From the NCBI RefSeq assembly GCF_003025595.1, contig NZ_PYMI01000007.1, positions 62,001-126,000 on the forward strand: a DNA stretch of 64,000 bases, in the 5' to 3' direction. Made by a program: the position numbers and the translations under genes. Under the pieces are notes generated by a model. That model was not told the DNA's origin and did not search any database. It worked only from the letters and a program-made list of their open reading frames with translations. The DNA is from Photobacterium ganghwense. GTDB lineage: Bacteria; Pseudomonadota; Gammaproteobacteria; Enterobacterales; Vibrionaceae. Below, piece by piece: positions 10,689 through 20,700 of the stretch. How positions within the stretch are numbered: position 1 is the first letter of the stretch; each line of letters begins with the position of its first letter.

Positions 10689-11159
10689 TTATTCCCTGTG
10701 ATATGGATGGTTAGCGGTGATGCTCCAGGCCCGGTACAGGCTTTCTGCCATTACGATACGGACCAGTGGGTGCGGCAGTGTCAGCGGCGACAACGACCAA
10801 CTCTGGTCGGCAGCTGCCTTACAGGCTGGTGCCAGACCTTCAGGTCCGCCAATCAGAATAGACACATCACGGCCATCCAGCTTCCAGCTTTCCAGCTGTT
10901 CTGCCAGTTGTTCGGTGTCCCAGCGTTTGCCCGGAATATCCAGGGTGACAATCCGGTTGCCTTTCGGAACAGCGGCTAACATCGCTTCGCCTTCTTTTTG
11001 CAGAATACGGGCGATATCGGCATTTTTCCCCCGCTTGCCAGCAGAAATCTCGACCAGTTCAAGCGGCATATCTTTAGGGAAGCGACGGCTATACTCTTTG
11101 TAGCCTTCCTCAACCCATTTCGGCATTTTGGTGCCAACAGCAATCAGTTGAAGCTTCAT
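10689..11159 (-). CDS. rlmH: 23S rRNA (pseudouridine1915-N3)-methyltransferase RlmH
   Basis: A 156-residue SPOUT-fold methyltransferase that modifies helix 69 of the 50S subunit. The SAM-binding knot region 'ILIGGPEGL' is at about residues 101-109 and the C-terminal 'LYRAWSI..NHPYHRE' is diagnostic. Length equals E. coli RlmH (155). It sits 6 bp after rsfS and directly before mrdA, the usual order. Confidence 0.96.
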   Translation of the reverse strand: MKLQLIAVGTKMPKWVEEGYKEYSRRFPKDMPLELVEISAGKRGKNADIARILQKEGEAMLAAVPKGNRIVTLDIPGKRWDTEQLAEQLESWKLDGRDVSILIGGPEGLAPACKAAADQSWSLSPLTLPHPLVRIVMAESLYRAWSITANHPYHRE

Positions 11160-11165
11160 TCTTGG

Positions 11166-11483
11166 TTAGCCCCAAAGCTTCTCCAGTTGGTACAGATTAC
11201 GAGCATCTTCCTGCATGATATGCAGGATCACGCTGCCCATGTCCACGATGACCCATTCGCCGTCTTCTTCACCACTGATGCCTAATGGCGGGTAGTTGAT
11301 CTGCTTGGATTCTTTGCTGACATGATCGGCAATAGAAGCTACGTGGCGGTTCGAGGTACCGGTGCACAGCACCATGAAGTCGGTAATGCTTGATTTACCG
11401 CGAACATCCAGAGTCACGATATCTTGGGCTTTGATATCATCAACTTTATCAACAATAAAATCGTGTAGTTCTTGAACCTGCAA
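11166..11483 (-). CDS. rsfS: Ribosome silencing factor RsfS
   Basis: A 105-residue protein that binds ribosomal protein L14 and blocks subunit joining in starvation. 'DVRGKSSITDFMVLCTGTSNRHV' and 'WVIVDMGSVILHIM' are family blocks. The start is TTG at 11483, preceded by AGGGAG with 6 nt spacing, an uncommon start codon. In E. coli nadD and cobC lie between holA and rsfS; here only 149 bp separate holA from rsfS. Confidence 0.95.
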   Translation of the reverse strand: MQVQELHDFIVDKVDDIKAQDIVTLDVRGKSSITDFMVLCTGTSNRHVASIADHVSKESKQINYPPLGISGEEDGEWVIVDMGSVILHIMQEDARNLYQLEKLWG

Positions 11484-11632
11484 AAGGATCTCCCTCTTTC
11501 ACTGTATCTGTGTTTACTGTAGACCCGGAATCGGCCGGGTCACAATGTAGCGGCGCAGTATATCACGCACAAGAGCCGGCAACATATTCTGGCTGTAACT
11601 TTACATAACCCGTCCGGCTGTTGGGCGAAATA

Positions 11633-12661
11633 CTAGCTAAACGGGTTGAGATGGGTTTTTATTCCGCACATTTGTGCACATAACGCTGCCAGTTCATCCC
11701 ATGGTTGGGCGTCATAATCGGTTTTGACCTGCACTTCGAGCCGGGCCAGCTGACGCATCAGGGTGATCAGCGTCGGCAGGGGCAGGCGATGCAGTGCGCC
11801 GATGTAGAGCTCGCGGCGGCTTTGCCAGACCCGGAAATTTTCGAAGATTTTACTGAGTGGCGTGCCGCGGCTGCCCATTTCCTGCATCTTGTACAGTTGG
11901 GTGAGCTCGCGCTGGAGTGTGCGTAGCAATACCACCACTTCAACCCCTTCGCCTTCAAGCTGGCGCAGTACCCGCTGGCTGCGTTTGGCTTGTCCGGCGA
12001 GAATGGCATCAATCAGCTGGAACGGGGTGTAATGGTTGTGGCGGCTCAGGGCGTCTTCCAGCCGAGGTACCGTCAGTTCACCGTCAGGGTAGAGCAACAC
12101 CAGTTTTTGCAGGCTTTGTGCCAGTGCCAGCAGGTTGCCTTCGTGCCATTGTGCCAGCATCAGTACCGATTCATGATCCGGCTTGAGGCCGAGCTGCTGG
12201 CAGCGTCCCTGAATAAAGCGGGGTAGATGGCGGGCATCCGGCGTGTTGCAGGGGACATAGAGCCCATGGTGATCCAGCTCCTTGAACCATTTGCTGGTTT
12301 CCTGCTTTTTATTCAGGCGTGGGCCCTGAAGCAGCAACAGAATGTCCGGGTGCAGATGAGCCGTGACCTCTTGCAGGGATTTGGCCTGTTGGGTATTGAG
12401 GCCGCTGTCTGGCAGAATGAGCTCGATGATCTGGCGAGCCGAAAACAGGCTCAGGGCCTGACAGCAGTCAAGCACCAGATTCCAGTCCAGCTGGGCATCA
12501 ACGGTAAAGGTATGGCGTTCGTCAAAACCGGCTTGCTGAGCTGCCAGGCGAATCTGGTCGCAGGCTTCCAGCTTCAGCAGCGGTTCATTGCCGAACAGCA
12601 GATAAGCCTGACGCAGCCCTTTGCTGAGTTGCTGTGTCAGTTGTTCCGGGTAAATCCTCAT
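11633..12661 (-). CDS. holA: DNA polymerase III subunit delta HolA
   Basis: A 342-residue clamp-loader subunit (delta) that opens the beta sliding clamp. It shows the AAA+-like fold without a working P-loop, with N-terminal 'RIYPEQLTQQL..AYLLFGNEPLL' typical of HolA and a C-terminal helical collar domain. Its start overlaps the lptE stop (ATGA). E. coli HolA has 343 residues. Confidence 0.94.
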   Translation of the reverse strand: MRIYPEQLTQQLSKGLRQAYLLFGNEPLLKLEACDQIRLAAQQAGFDERHTFTVDAQLDWNLVLDCCQALSLFSARQIIELILPDSGLNTQQAKSLQEVTAHLHPDILLLLQGPRLNKKQETSKWFKELDHHGLYVPCNTPDARHLPRFIQGRCQQLGLKPDHESVLMLAQWHEGNLLALAQSLQKLVLLYPDGELTVPRLEDALSRHNHYTPFQLIDAILAGQAKRSQRVLRQLEGEGVEVVVLLRTLQRELTQLYKMQEMGSRGTPLSKIFENFRVWQSRRELYIGALHRLPLPTLITLMRQLARLEVQVKTDYDAQPWDELAALCAQMCGIKTHLNPFS

Positions 12662-13341
12662 TGTGTCGCAGTAACCTGACTGTTCTGGGTACGGTCGGCG
12701 TCAAACAGTTGCTCAGCGGCTTCCTGATCGGTCAGACGTTCAGTGGTGACTGTCACCTTGCCGTTAGCTGACGTGACGTCGTTGGCGGCATCTTGCTCCA
12801 GCGTTTCCAGTGATTCTTCATCAAGCTGATTGAACTTGGCGGTCAGGCGAGCTAGCTGACGCATGATCTGACGTGACGCCTGTTGGCGCATTTCGTTTTC
12901 AATCATGTCGCGCTCTACCGACTTGGCCAGTGCCGTTAACGGGTTATCAAGGAAGGTACGGTTAACACGGGTCGTGAAGCTTTGGCTGCCTTTGCCCGGC
13001 ACCACAATGCTGTAGCGTACGGTGTAGGTCAGTTCATATTCAGCAGCACGGGCGTTCTGGTAGAGCGATAGGGTTCGCTCATCGACCGATTCGCTGATCA
13101 GGTGCAGGTTGGGTACTTTGCTTGAGCTTGGGACCGCTTCAATACCGTGCATTTTGAACTGGGATTTTACCTGACGGTGCAGGGGGCCATACGGGTCAAA
13201 GCTGGTCAGTGACAGTTTAGCAATGTCGTCTGGCAGCATATAGTTACCACGCAGGTGGAAACCACAGGAGGCGGTGGCCAGCGCCAGAGTGGCAATTAAA
13301 AAAGTGCGGAAGATGCTTTTCAGAGAAAATATGGCTTTCAC
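12658..13341 (-). CDS. lptE: LPS-assembly lipoprotein LptE
   Basis: A 227-residue outer-membrane lipoprotein that plugs the LptD barrel and helps insert lipopolysaccharide. The signal peptide ends at lipobox ATASC, followed by 'GFHLRGNYMLP', the LptE hallmark. I choose GTG at 13341: GGAG lies 8 nt upstream and the signal peptide then has normal length. A longer ATG frame to 13452 would add a non-signal-like extension. The C-terminus is about 35 residues longer than in E. coli and acidic. It overlaps holA by 4 nt. Confidence 0.9.
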   Translation of the reverse strand: MKAIFSLKSIFRTFLIATLALATASCGFHLRGNYMLPDDIAKLSLTSFDPYGPLHRQVKSQFKMHGIEAVPSSSKVPNLHLISESVDERTLSLYQNARAAEYELTYTVRYSIVVPGKGSQSFTTRVNRTFLDNPLTALAKSVERDMIENEMRQQASRQIMRQLARLTAKFNQLDEESLETLEQDAANDVTSANGKVTVTTERLTDQEAAEQLFDADRTQNSQVTATQ

Positions 13342-13464
13342 CGAGTCTGCTCCATGAAAGTGAGTGAAAACGGACCGGCTGACGCAGGTGTATCTGATGG
13401 GATAGTGAGCCGGAAAATCTGTGGCTCCACAAGGGAGCCACAGGTTAGGCACTGAGAAACGGCG

Positions 13465-16038
13465 TTAGTTCGCAACAATATTCAACAGTTTACCCGGAAC
13501 GAAGATGACCTTGCGGATCGTCTTGTCGTCGGTGAACTTAGTAACGTTCTCATCGTTCAGTGCGATGGCTTCTACCTGCTCTTTCGTCGCGTCAGCAGCA
13601 ACCGTCAGCTTAGCACGCAGCTTACCGTTCACCTGTACGATGATCAGTTTCTCGTCTTCAACCAGTGCTTTCTCATCAGCCATTGGCCATGCAGCGTGGT
13701 CGATATCTGATTCACCCAGTGCTTTCCACATTTCGAAACAGATGTGCGGTGTCATCGGGTACAGCATGCACACGATAGCTTTCAGCGCTTCGTCAAGCAG
13801 AGCGCGGTCTTGCGCGCTTTCCTGCGGCGCTTTCGCCAGTTTGTTCATCAGTTCCATGATGGCCGCGATCGCGGTGTTAAACGTCTGACGACGACCCACA
13901 TCATCGCTCACTTTAGCAATGGTCTTGTGAACATCGCGACGCAGCGCTTTCTGGTCGGCAGTCAGAGCCGCCGCATCCAGCGCTTCTGCTGCACCTTTGG
14001 CGGTGTGCTCGTGAACCAGTTTCCAGACGCGTTTCAGGAAGCGGTTAGCACCTTCCACGCCGGATTCCTGCCATTCCAGCGTCATGTCAGCCGGAGAAGC
14101 AAACATCATGAACAAACGAACGGTGTCTGCACCGTACTTGTCGACCATTTCCTGTGGGTCGATACCGTTGTTTTTCGACTTAGACATCTTCGTCATGCCT
14201 GAGTGAACGACTTCGTTACCTTCCGTGTCGACCGCTTTAGTAATGCGACCTTTCTCGTCACGCTCAACCGTTACTTCTGTCGGAGAAACCCAGATTTTCG
14301 CGCCTTTGTCGCTGGTGTAGTAGTAGGCATCAGCCAATACCATGCCTTGACACAGCAGCTGCTTGAATGGCTCGTCGCTTTGTACCATGCCACAGTCGCG
14401 CAGCAGTTTGTGGAAGAAGCGAGAGTACAGCAGGTGCATACACGCGTGCTCGATACCACCGATGTACTGGTCTACTGGCAGCCAGTAGTTTGCTGCATCG
14501 GAATCCAGCATTTCGTCCGCTTTTGGTGAACAGTAACGTGCGTAGTACCAGGAAGACTCCATGAAGGTGTCGAAGGTATCGGTTTCACGCAGCGCAGGCT
14601 TGCCTTCAAAAGTGGTTTCTGCCCACGTTTTGTCAGCTTTGATTGGGCTGGTTACGCCGTCCATGACCACGTCTTCCGGCAGGATAACTGGCAGTTGGTC
14701 AGCCGGTACCGGATGCACTTCACCGTCTTCTGTTGTTACCATCGGGATTGGTGCACCCCAGTAACGCTGACGGGAAACACCCCAATCACGCAGACGGAAG
14801 TTAACGGTCTTCTTGCCTTTGCCTTCCGCTTCCAGTTTTGCCGCGATCGCATTGAACGCATCCTGGAAGCCCAGACCGTCGAACTCGCCGGAGTCGAACA
14901 GCACACCTTTCTCGGTGTACGCCGCTTCAGAAATGTCCAGCTCGCTGCCGTCTTCTGGTTTGATAACCGGCACGATGTCTAGGCCGTATTTGGTTGCGAA
15001 CTCAAAATCACGCTGGTCGTGGGCAGGAACAGCCATTACTGCGCCTGTGCCGTAGTCCATCAGAACGAAGTTAGCCACGTAAACCGGTACTTCACGGCCA
15101 TTCAGCGGGTGAATCGCAGTCAGGCCCGTTGCCATGCCTTTCTTCTCCATCGTTGCCAGTTCTGCTTCGGCAACTTTGGTGTTACGGCACTCGTCAATGA
15201 ACTTCGCCAGTTCCGGATTATTTTCTGCCGCCGCGGCAGCCAGCGGGTGACCGGCAGCAATGCCCACGTACGTAACGCCCATCAGGGTGTCAGGACGGGT
15301 GGTGTAAACTTCCAGGTCGCTGTGACCTTTAACGGCAAAGCTCAGTTCAACGCCTTCAGAGCGTCCGATCCAGTTACGCTGCATGGTTTTAACCATTTCA
15401 GGCCAGCCTTCCAGCTGATCCAAGTCGTCCAGCAGTTCCTGAGCGTATTCAGTAATTTTAATGAACCACTGTGGAATTTCTTTTTGCTCAACCGGAGTGT
15501 CACAACGCCAGCAGCAACCGTCTTCTACCTGCTCGTTAGCCAGAACGGTCTGGTCGTTCGGACACCAGTTAACGGAAGAGGTCTTCTTGTAAACCAGGCC
15601 CTTATTGTACAGCTTGGTGAAGAACTCTTGTTCCCAACGGTAGTATTCTGGCGTACAAGTTGCGAATTCGCGGTTCCAGTCGTAGCCGAAGCCCAGCAGT
15701 TTCAGCTGGTTCTTCATGTATTCAATGTTTTCGTAAGTCCAAGGCGCCGGAGCCGTCTTGTTCTTAACCGCGGCGTTTTCTGCTGGCAGACCGAATGCAT
15801 CCCAGCCGATTGGCTGCATGACATTTTTGCCTTGCAGACGCTGGTAACGAGAAATCACATCACCGATGGTGTAGTTACGAACGTGACCCATGTGCAGACG
15901 ACCACTTGGGTACGGGAACATGGAGAGACAGTAGAATTTTTCTTTATTAGGGTCTTCACTTACAACAAACGTTTTGTTGTTGTCCCAATGTTCTTGAACT
16001 TTCTGTTCAATGTCCTGCGGACGATATTGTTCTTGCAT
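13465..16038 (-). CDS. leuS: Leucyl-tRNA synthetase LeuS
   Basis: An 857-residue class I aminoacyl-tRNA synthetase that charges tRNA-Leu. The HIGH motif appears as HMGH in '[10 protein letters not shown]' near residue 50, and KMSKS in '[12 protein letters not shown]' near 620. Between them is the CP1 editing domain ('TTRPDT', '[10 protein letters not shown]'). I prefer ATG at 16038 (MQEQYRP, as in E. coli), with GGAT upstream, over an ATG three codons earlier. It heads the leuS-lptE-holA operon. Confidence 0.97.
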   Translation of the reverse strand: MQEQYRPQDIEQKVQEHWDNNKTFVVSEDPNKEKFYCLSMFPYPSGRLHMGHVRNYTIGDVISRYQRLQGKNVMQPIGWDAFGLPAENAAVKNKTAPAPWTYENIEYMKNQLKLLGFGYDWNREFATCTPEYYRWEQEFFTKLYNKGLVYKKTSSVNWCPNDQTVLANEQVEDGCCWRCDTPVEQKEIPQWFIKITEYAQELLDDLDQLEGWPEMVKTMQRNWIGRSEGVELSFAVKGHSDLEVYTTRPDTLMGVTYVGIAAGHPLAAAAAENNPELAKFIDECRNTKVAEAELATMEKKGMATGLTAIHPLNGREVPVYVANFVLMDYGTGAVMAVPAHDQRDFEFATKYGLDIVPVIKPEDGSELDISEAAYTEKGVLFDSGEFDGLGFQDAFNAIAAKLEAEGKGKKTVNFRLRDWGVSRQRYWGAPIPMVTTEDGEVHPVPADQLPVILPEDVVMDGVTSPIKADKTWAETTFEGKPALRETDTFDTFMESSWYYARYCSPKADEMLDSDAANYWLPVDQYIGGIEHACMHLLYSRFFHKLLRDCGMVQSDEPFKQLLCQGMVLADAYYYTSDKGAKIWVSPTEVTVERDEKGRITKAVDTEGNEVVHSGMTKMSKSKNNGIDPQEMVDKYGADTVRLFMMFASPADMTLEWQESGVEGANRFLKRVWKLVHEHTAKGAAEALDAAALTADQKALRRDVHKTIAKVSDDVGRRQTFNTAIAAIMELMNKLAKAPQESAQDRALLDEALKAIVCMLYPMTPHICFEMWKALGESDIDHAAWPMADEKALVEDEKLIIVQVNGKLRAKLTVAADATKEQVEAIALNDENVTKFTDDKTIRKVIFVPGKLLNIVAN

Positions 16039-16090
16039 CGATGACATCCGGGGTTTTGTGAGTTGAGTACAAACACATTCAATATAATCG

Positions 16091-16120
16091 ACATAGAATA
16101 ACTAAAGGTAAAGGTGTCAA
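16091..16120 (-). promoter_or_regulatory. Candidate sigma-70 promoter for leuS
   Basis: On the minus strand TTGACA (16115-16120) is followed, after 18 bp, by CTATGT (16091-16096). The -35 is perfect and the -10 weak. It lies about 55 bp upstream of the leuS start in the divergent leuS/ybeL gap. Confidence 0.4.
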
Positions 16121-16221
16121 CAATAGCTGAAAATCATTTCGGGCCGAATTGTTGACTGTTCGGCAGTGAAAGGCGGCTTAAGGCGTAAAAAGCCGGCAGA
16201 GTGACCGCGAGGAGGTGGCGA

Positions 16222-16704
16222 ATGGCAAATCAGAAAAAGGATTATGAGACGCTGCTGGAGCAGGTAACCGAAACGCTCAAGCACAGTCCGGATGAGCTGA
16301 AACACTGGGCCGAAGTGACTGAAAAATACCGTCAGGCAGCCAGTGATATGACCAAAGATGAGCTGGCTTTGATCTCTGCATACCTGAAGCGGGATTTGCA
16401 GGAATTTGGGCAGAATGTGGAGGAAAGCCCGGCTCCGTTCAGCGAGAGTCCGTTTTATCAGGTCGTGAAAGAAACCATCTGGGAAGGACTGGCGGAAGTC
16501 ACGGATAAAACCCAGATTGAGTGGCGGGAGGTGATGGATGACATCAAGCACCAAGGGGTGTACGAAGCCGGAGAAATTGTTGGGCTGGGCAATCTGGTGT
16601 GCGAGCAGTGCGGGCACAAGGAGTTGATCACCCATGTGAAAGAGATTTCCCCCTGTCTTAAATGCGGGCATACCCGTTTCACTCGTCAGCCGCTTTCTCC
16701 CTGA
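16222..16704 (+). CDS. ybeL: Zinc-ribbon-containing protein, YbeL/DUF1451 family
   Basis: A 160-residue cytoplasmic protein, the same length as E. coli YbeL. The N-terminal two thirds are helical ('KDELALISAYLKRDLQEF', 'ITDKTQ'-like 'VTDKTQIEWREV'). The C-terminus has a zinc ribbon with CEQC and CLKC pairs (about residues 132-135 and 149-152). The function is not established. ATG 16222 is preceded by GGAGG at 6 nt. It stands alone on the plus strand, divergent from leuS, with its own terminator. Confidence 0.88.
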   Translation: MANQKKDYETLLEQVTETLKHSPDELKHWAEVTEKYRQAASDMTKDELALISAYLKRDLQEFGQNVEESPAPFSESPFYQVVKETIWEGLAEVTDKTQIEWREVMDDIKHQGVYEAGEIVGLGNLVCEQCGHKELITHVKEISPCLKCGHTRFTRQPLSP

Positions 16705-16770
16705 GAAGGGCAGTCATTTGTAACGGGTGAGTTGGAACTTGTCATCGATAATTGGTCATTAGCCATAGAT

Positions 16771-16804
16771 AAAAAACAGCGGGTCTTTGAGCCCGCTGTT
16801 TTTA
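16771..16804 (+). terminator. Terminator downstream of ybeL
   Basis: ACAGCGGG (776-783) pairs with CCCGCTGT (792-799), flanked by A and T runs. It lies between the convergent ybeL and SYLF genes and may serve both. Confidence 0.88.
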
Positions 16805-16874
16805 TTGTGCGTCTTTGTTGCCTTCTCTGTAGTCTTTCCGACTCCCGCTTGTCGCCCTGAGTTTCATCAGAAGC

Positions 16875-17543
16875 TTATGGGCGCTCTAACGTCTCGACCA
16901 CAACCGTGGTCGGTTCAGGCTCATACGGTTGGGTCTGCGGCTGGGCTGATTGTGCCGGTACCGCCGCTTGGGTGCTGAGCGGAGTATAGCTGAACTTCTG
17001 TCCGGCCAATGATGCCTCGACCATCATCCCGCCTTTGGCAAAGGTGAACACCGCAATCCCGTTGGTGTAGTTGGCATCAATGTATTTCTGACCGGAGCTG
17101 GCGCTGACGCCAGTGGTGCCCGCTTTGGCCTGCGCGCCCTCGGTTAGGGCGACGGCAGAAGCCTGCGCATCCAGCTCAAAGCTGCCGCTGGTAAAGCGGT
17201 CATATGCCCGTTTGTCCTGGAAGAAAATAATTTCGCTGTAGGCCTGACCGCCGAACTGGAGGCCGATCGAGACTTGGTACAGTTTGGCATGGCCGGTGAC
17301 CTGGTGCTGCTGGTACACAGTACCGCTGCCGTAGGCTCCGCCAATCCAGAAACCGCCTTTACCGACTGATGGGAAAACCGCATAGCCGTAAGCGGACTGA
17401 AAGAAGGGATGGGTCTGTGATGCGGCCTTGAACTGATTCAGAGCCGCCTGGGTGTCTAGATCTTCTTTGGCGATAGAGCCGGTGGCGACACACAGCAGTG
17501 CGAGTGCGCCTAGCATGGCAAACAGTTTGTGAATGACTTTCAT
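16875..17543 (-). CDS. Lipid-binding SYLF domain protein (YSC84-like)
   Basis: A 222-residue exported protein. It has a signal peptide (about residues 1-25, cleaved after SIA), then a SYLF/YSC84 domain over about residues 45-190: 'YGYAVFPSVGKGGFWIGGAYGSG', 'SIGLQFGGQAYSEIIFF', 'GGMMVEASLAGQ'. The family binds phosphoinositides in eukaryotes; bacterial members are periplasmic and of unknown role. The tail of about 30 residues is Pro/Gln rich. Monocistronic, between the ybeL and lnt terminators. Confidence 0.85.
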   Translation of the reverse strand: MKVIHKLFAMLGALALLCVATGSIAKEDLDTQAALNQFKAASQTHPFFQSAYGYAVFPSVGKGGFWIGGAYGSGTVYQQHQVTGHAKLYQVSIGLQFGGQAYSEIIFFQDKRAYDRFTSGSFELDAQASAVALTEGAQAKAGTTGVSASSGQKYIDANYTNGIAVFTFAKGGMMVEASLAGQKFSYTPLSTQAAVPAQSAQPQTQPYEPEPTTVVVETLERP

Positions 17544-17610
17544 GGAGGTTCTCCCTGATTAAGCTGCGCGTTGTGTTCGCAGTTTTCTTTTCCGATATCT
17601 TAGCAGGGTG

Positions 17611-17640
17611 AAAAAAAAGGCGAAGGGGAGACCTTCGCCA
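17611..17640 (-). terminator. Terminator downstream of lnt
   Basis: GGCGAAGG and CCTTCGCC (17619-17639) form an 8-bp stem. On the minus strand it is followed by eight T residues. It lies about 55 bp beyond the lnt stop and ends the phoH-ybeY-corC-lnt operon. Confidence 0.85.
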
Positions 17641-17693
17641 TTCCGTCATTTCTTGGTGAATTTTCAGTGAAGATTCAGCAAGATTCACGCTCA

Positions 17694-19253
17694 TCAGTCG
17701 TGATAGTTAATTTCCGGCTGGTGATCGCGGAATCGGCCGCCTTGGCGGCGAATCAGAATCCACGACAGGGTGACAGACCACAGCAGGTAGAAATACAGCG
17801 GCCAGCTGCCAAGGGCTGTGTAAGGTGTCATCCCTTTGGTCGGCACTACTTTGCTGCGTAGCACAGCGGTTTCAAACTGCGGGATCTGGGCGATGATTTT
17901 GCCGTGATGATCCACGATACCTGTCAGGCCGCTGTTTGTTGCACGCAGTAATGGCTTACCCAGCTCCAGTGAGCGCATCTGGGCGATTTCCATGTGCTGG
18001 AACGGCCCGATTGACTTACCAAACCAGGTATCGTTCGACAAGGTCAGCAGAAACTCCGTGTTTTCATTCACATTGCGGCGCACCTGCTCGCTGAATGCCA
18101 CTTCGTAGCAGAGTGCCGGGGCCAGCGAGTAACCGTTGGCTTCCAGGTTCGGCTGGATATAGTCACCGCGGCTGAACGACGACATTGGCAGGTTAAAGAA
18201 CGGAGCCAGCGGACGCAGTAAATCCCCGAACGGGACAAATTCACCAAACGGCAGCAGGTGGTGCTTGCTGTAACGCTCGGCAGATTCATACTGGTACGGG
18301 CCGGCATTGTTGACCCCGAGGGTCAGGATGTTATTGAAATACTGGCCGTGGGCGTCCTGATCCAGCACACCGGTGAGAATGGTGGTCTGGTTGTTGCGCG
18401 CCGCGGCATCGAGATTCTGGAGGAAAGTCGGCAGTTGGGCTTCCAATGCCGGGATCGCCGCTTCCGGCCAGATGATCAGGTCTGCATCCCAGTTCTCTCG
18501 GGTCAGATCGGTGTACTTCATCAGGGTCGGCCAGCGCTGGCTTGGCAGCCACTTCACTTCCTGCGCGACGTTGCCCTGAATCATGGCAACATCCAGGGTG
18601 TTGTCCGGATCCGGCACTACCCATTGTTTCTGGCCCGCCAGCAGGGAGAAACCCAGTATCAGGGCCGGTACCAGCAGAGGCTTCCAGTTACGGTACGCGA
18701 CGGCCGCGACCAGTGCCCCGCAGCTCAGTACCAGTGCCAGGGTGATCCCCTCGACACCTAAAATCGGCGCCAGTGAAGCATAAGGACTCTCAAGTTGGCT
18801 GTAACCCATCCACAGCCACGGAAAACCGGTCATCAGCCAGCCGCGGATCCAATCCAGCACCAGCCAGATCACCGGGCCGCTGAGCATCAGCTGGTGGAAC
18901 GGCCGTCCCTGATTAAAGCGGTTGAACAGCGCACCGAATACCGCCGGGTAGAGGGCCAGGTAGCTGATCAGCAATGCCATCAGCGTCCAGCCGGCCAGCC
19001 ACGGCATCCCGCCAAAGTTGGCGATACTGACGTGAACCCAGCTTATCCCGGTGCCAAATAATCCCAGCCCCCACAGGAAACCTATGGCAGCAGATCGTTT
19101 AACAGATTGATTTTGGAGCAGGAAAAAGAGAATAAAGAGAGAAACTGGTGCGAGGTACCAGTGTTGATACGGTGCAAAAGCCAGGGTGGCAAGAGCACCT
19201 GCTGGGACAGCCAGCGCAAGCTGTCCCAACTTCTTTAAGCGAATTGTTGTCAT
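17694..19253 (-). CDS. lnt: Apolipoprotein N-acyltransferase Lnt
   Basis: A 519-residue inner-membrane enzyme that adds the third acyl chain to lipoproteins, such as the BamC, LptE, LolB and RlpA encoded nearby. About six N-terminal membrane helices precede a periplasmic nitrilase-fold domain. The Glu-Lys-Cys triad is visible in 'WPEAAIPALE', 'YSKHHLLPFGEFVPFG' and 'PALCYEVAF'. One C-terminal helix follows. corC ends 3 bp upstream, so they are co-transcribed. Confidence 0.95.
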   Translation of the reverse strand: MTTIRLKKLGQLALAVPAGALATLAFAPYQHWYLAPVSLFILFFLLQNQSVKRSAAIGFLWGLGLFGTGISWVHVSIANFGGMPWLAGWTLMALLISYLALYPAVFGALFNRFNQGRPFHQLMLSGPVIWLVLDWIRGWLMTGFPWLWMGYSQLESPYASLAPILGVEGITLALVLSCGALVAAVAYRNWKPLLVPALILGFSLLAGQKQWVVPDPDNTLDVAMIQGNVAQEVKWLPSQRWPTLMKYTDLTRENWDADLIIWPEAAIPALEAQLPTFLQNLDAAARNNQTTILTGVLDQDAHGQYFNNILTLGVNNAGPYQYESAERYSKHHLLPFGEFVPFGDLLRPLAPFFNLPMSSFSRGDYIQPNLEANGYSLAPALCYEVAFSEQVRRNVNENTEFLLTLSNDTWFGKSIGPFQHMEIAQMRSLELGKPLLRATNSGLTGIVDHHGKIIAQIPQFETAVLRSKVVPTKGMTPYTALGSWPLYFYLLWSVTLSWILIRRQGGRFRDHQPEINYHD

Positions 19254-19256
19254 TCG

Positions 19257-20129
19257 TTATGGTGTCGTAGTCGGTTGATGAGCTTCGTGTGGTACGGTCA
19301 CTTGCAGCTGGATCACCCGGCGGCTGTCAGCTGCCGTTACTTTGAACGAATACCCATCCAGTTCAACCACTTCGCCGCGAGTCGGCAGGTGGCCAAAACT
19401 GGTCATGACCAGCCCGCCGACGGTGTCGACTTCTTCGTCACTGAAGCGGGTCTGGAACATCTCATTGAACGCCTCAATGGTTGTCAGGGCTTTCACTGAG
19501 TAGGTATGTTTGCTTAATTGACGGATATCCTGTTCTTCTTCGTCGTCGAACTCGTCTTCGATTTCGCCTACGATCTGTTCCAGAATATCTTCAATGGTAA
19601 TAACTCCCGATACCCCGCCAAATTCGTCAACCACTATCGCCATGTGATAGCGCTCTTCGCGGAACTCTTTCAGCAGGCGGTCAACGCGTTTGCTTTCCGG
19701 TACAACTACGGCAGGACGCAGTATCTCGTCCATATTAAATGGCTCACTATCTGGGCGCAGGTACCGTAACAGGTCTTTCGCCAGCAGAATGCCTTCAACA
19801 TGGTCTTTGTCATCACTGATCACCGGGTAGCGCGAGTGTTGGGCATCGACAATAAGATCGATCAGATCCTCTAACTTCTGAGAACGTTCAATTGTGGTCA
19901 TTTGGGAGCGTGGGATCATGATATCTCGCACCCGCATTTCAGAGATCTGCATGACCCCTTCCAGCATGTCCCGGGTGTCATGGTCGATCAGTTCATTTTC
20001 TTCCGAGTCACGGAAGACCTCGACCAGTTCCTCGCGGTTTTGCGGTTCGCCCTGGAACAGTTGACCAATACGTTCAAAGAAGGACTTTCTACTCGGACCT
20101 TCTGAATTCTGTGAGTTATCTTCGTTCAT
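19257..20129 (-). CDS. corC: CorC/YbeX family protein, paired CBS domains and transporter-associated domain
   Basis: A 290-residue soluble protein with two CBS domains at about residues 60-185 ('[18 protein letters not shown]', '[21 protein letters not shown]') and a C-terminal CorC_HlyC domain. The family is linked to Mg/Co efflux, and YbeX to ribosome metabolism with ybeY. ATG 20129 (MNEDNSQ) fits E. coli in sequence and length (292); a TTG nine codons upstream is possible. The ybeY stop lies about 107 bp upstream. Confidence 0.92.
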   Translation of the reverse strand: MNEDNSQNSEGPSRKSFFERIGQLFQGEPQNREELVEVFRDSEENELIDHDTRDMLEGVMQISEMRVRDIMIPRSQMTTIERSQKLEDLIDLIVDAQHSRYPVISDDKDHVEGILLAKDLLRYLRPDSEPFNMDEILRPAVVVPESKRVDRLLKEFREERYHMAIVVDEFGGVSGVITIEDILEQIVGEIEDEFDDEEEQDIRQLSKHTYSVKALTTIEAFNEMFQTRFSDEEVDTVGGLVMTSFGHLPTRGEVVELDGYSFKVTAADSRRVIQLQVTVPHEAHQPTTTP

Positions 20130-20235
20130 TGTTTGTAAGAATGGTTTCTCTAGCAATTAAGTGGCGAATGCCACGGAAATAAACAGGCTCGGCAGCAGGC
20201 TGCCGTGCCTGTTTGACAATTTTATCGGGGAAAGG

Positions 20236-20700
20236 TTACAGCTTTTCGTCGGCATACGGGTCAGCAAAACCCATGTTTTGCATGATTTCCGTTTCCAGCG
20301 CTTCCATTTCCTCGGCTTCATCGTCTTCAATATGGTCATAACCTAGCAGATGCAGACTGCCATGTACAACCATATGTGCCCAGTGGGCGTTAAGCGGTTT
20401 GTTCTGATCTTCGGCCTCATTTTCAACGACCTGACGACAAATCACCAGATCACCGAGCAGATCGAGTTCCATGCCCGGCGGGGCTTCAAACGGAAACGAC
20501 AGTACATTAGTCGGCTTGTCTTTGCCCCGGTACTCGTGGTTCAGGGAATGGCTTTCTTCTGCGTCGACCAGACGCACTGTCACTTCGGCATCTGCCTGAA
20601 ACGGGGTAATGGCAGCATCCAGCCACTGCTGGAAGTCAGCTTCACTTGGCATACCGTCAGGGTTGTCGGTCGCCACCTGGAGATCAAGATAAATAGCCAT
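20236..20700 (-). CDS. ybeY: Endoribonuclease YbeY, rRNA maturation and ribosome quality control
   Basis: A 154-residue zinc-dependent single-strand RNase that matures the 16S rRNA 3' end. The metal motif H-X3-H-X5-H is seen in '[15 protein letters not shown]'. The upstream '[17 protein letters not shown]' is the family core. Its ATG overlaps the phoH stop by one base, so translation is probably coupled. Confidence 0.95.
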   Translation of the reverse strand: MAIYLDLQVATDNPDGMPSEADFQQWLDAAITPFQADAEVTVRLVDAEESHSLNHEYRGKDKPTNVLSFPFEAPPGMELDLLGDLVICRQVVENEAEDQNKPLNAHWAHMVVHGSLHLLGYDHIEDDEAEEMEALETEIMQNMGFADPYADEKL

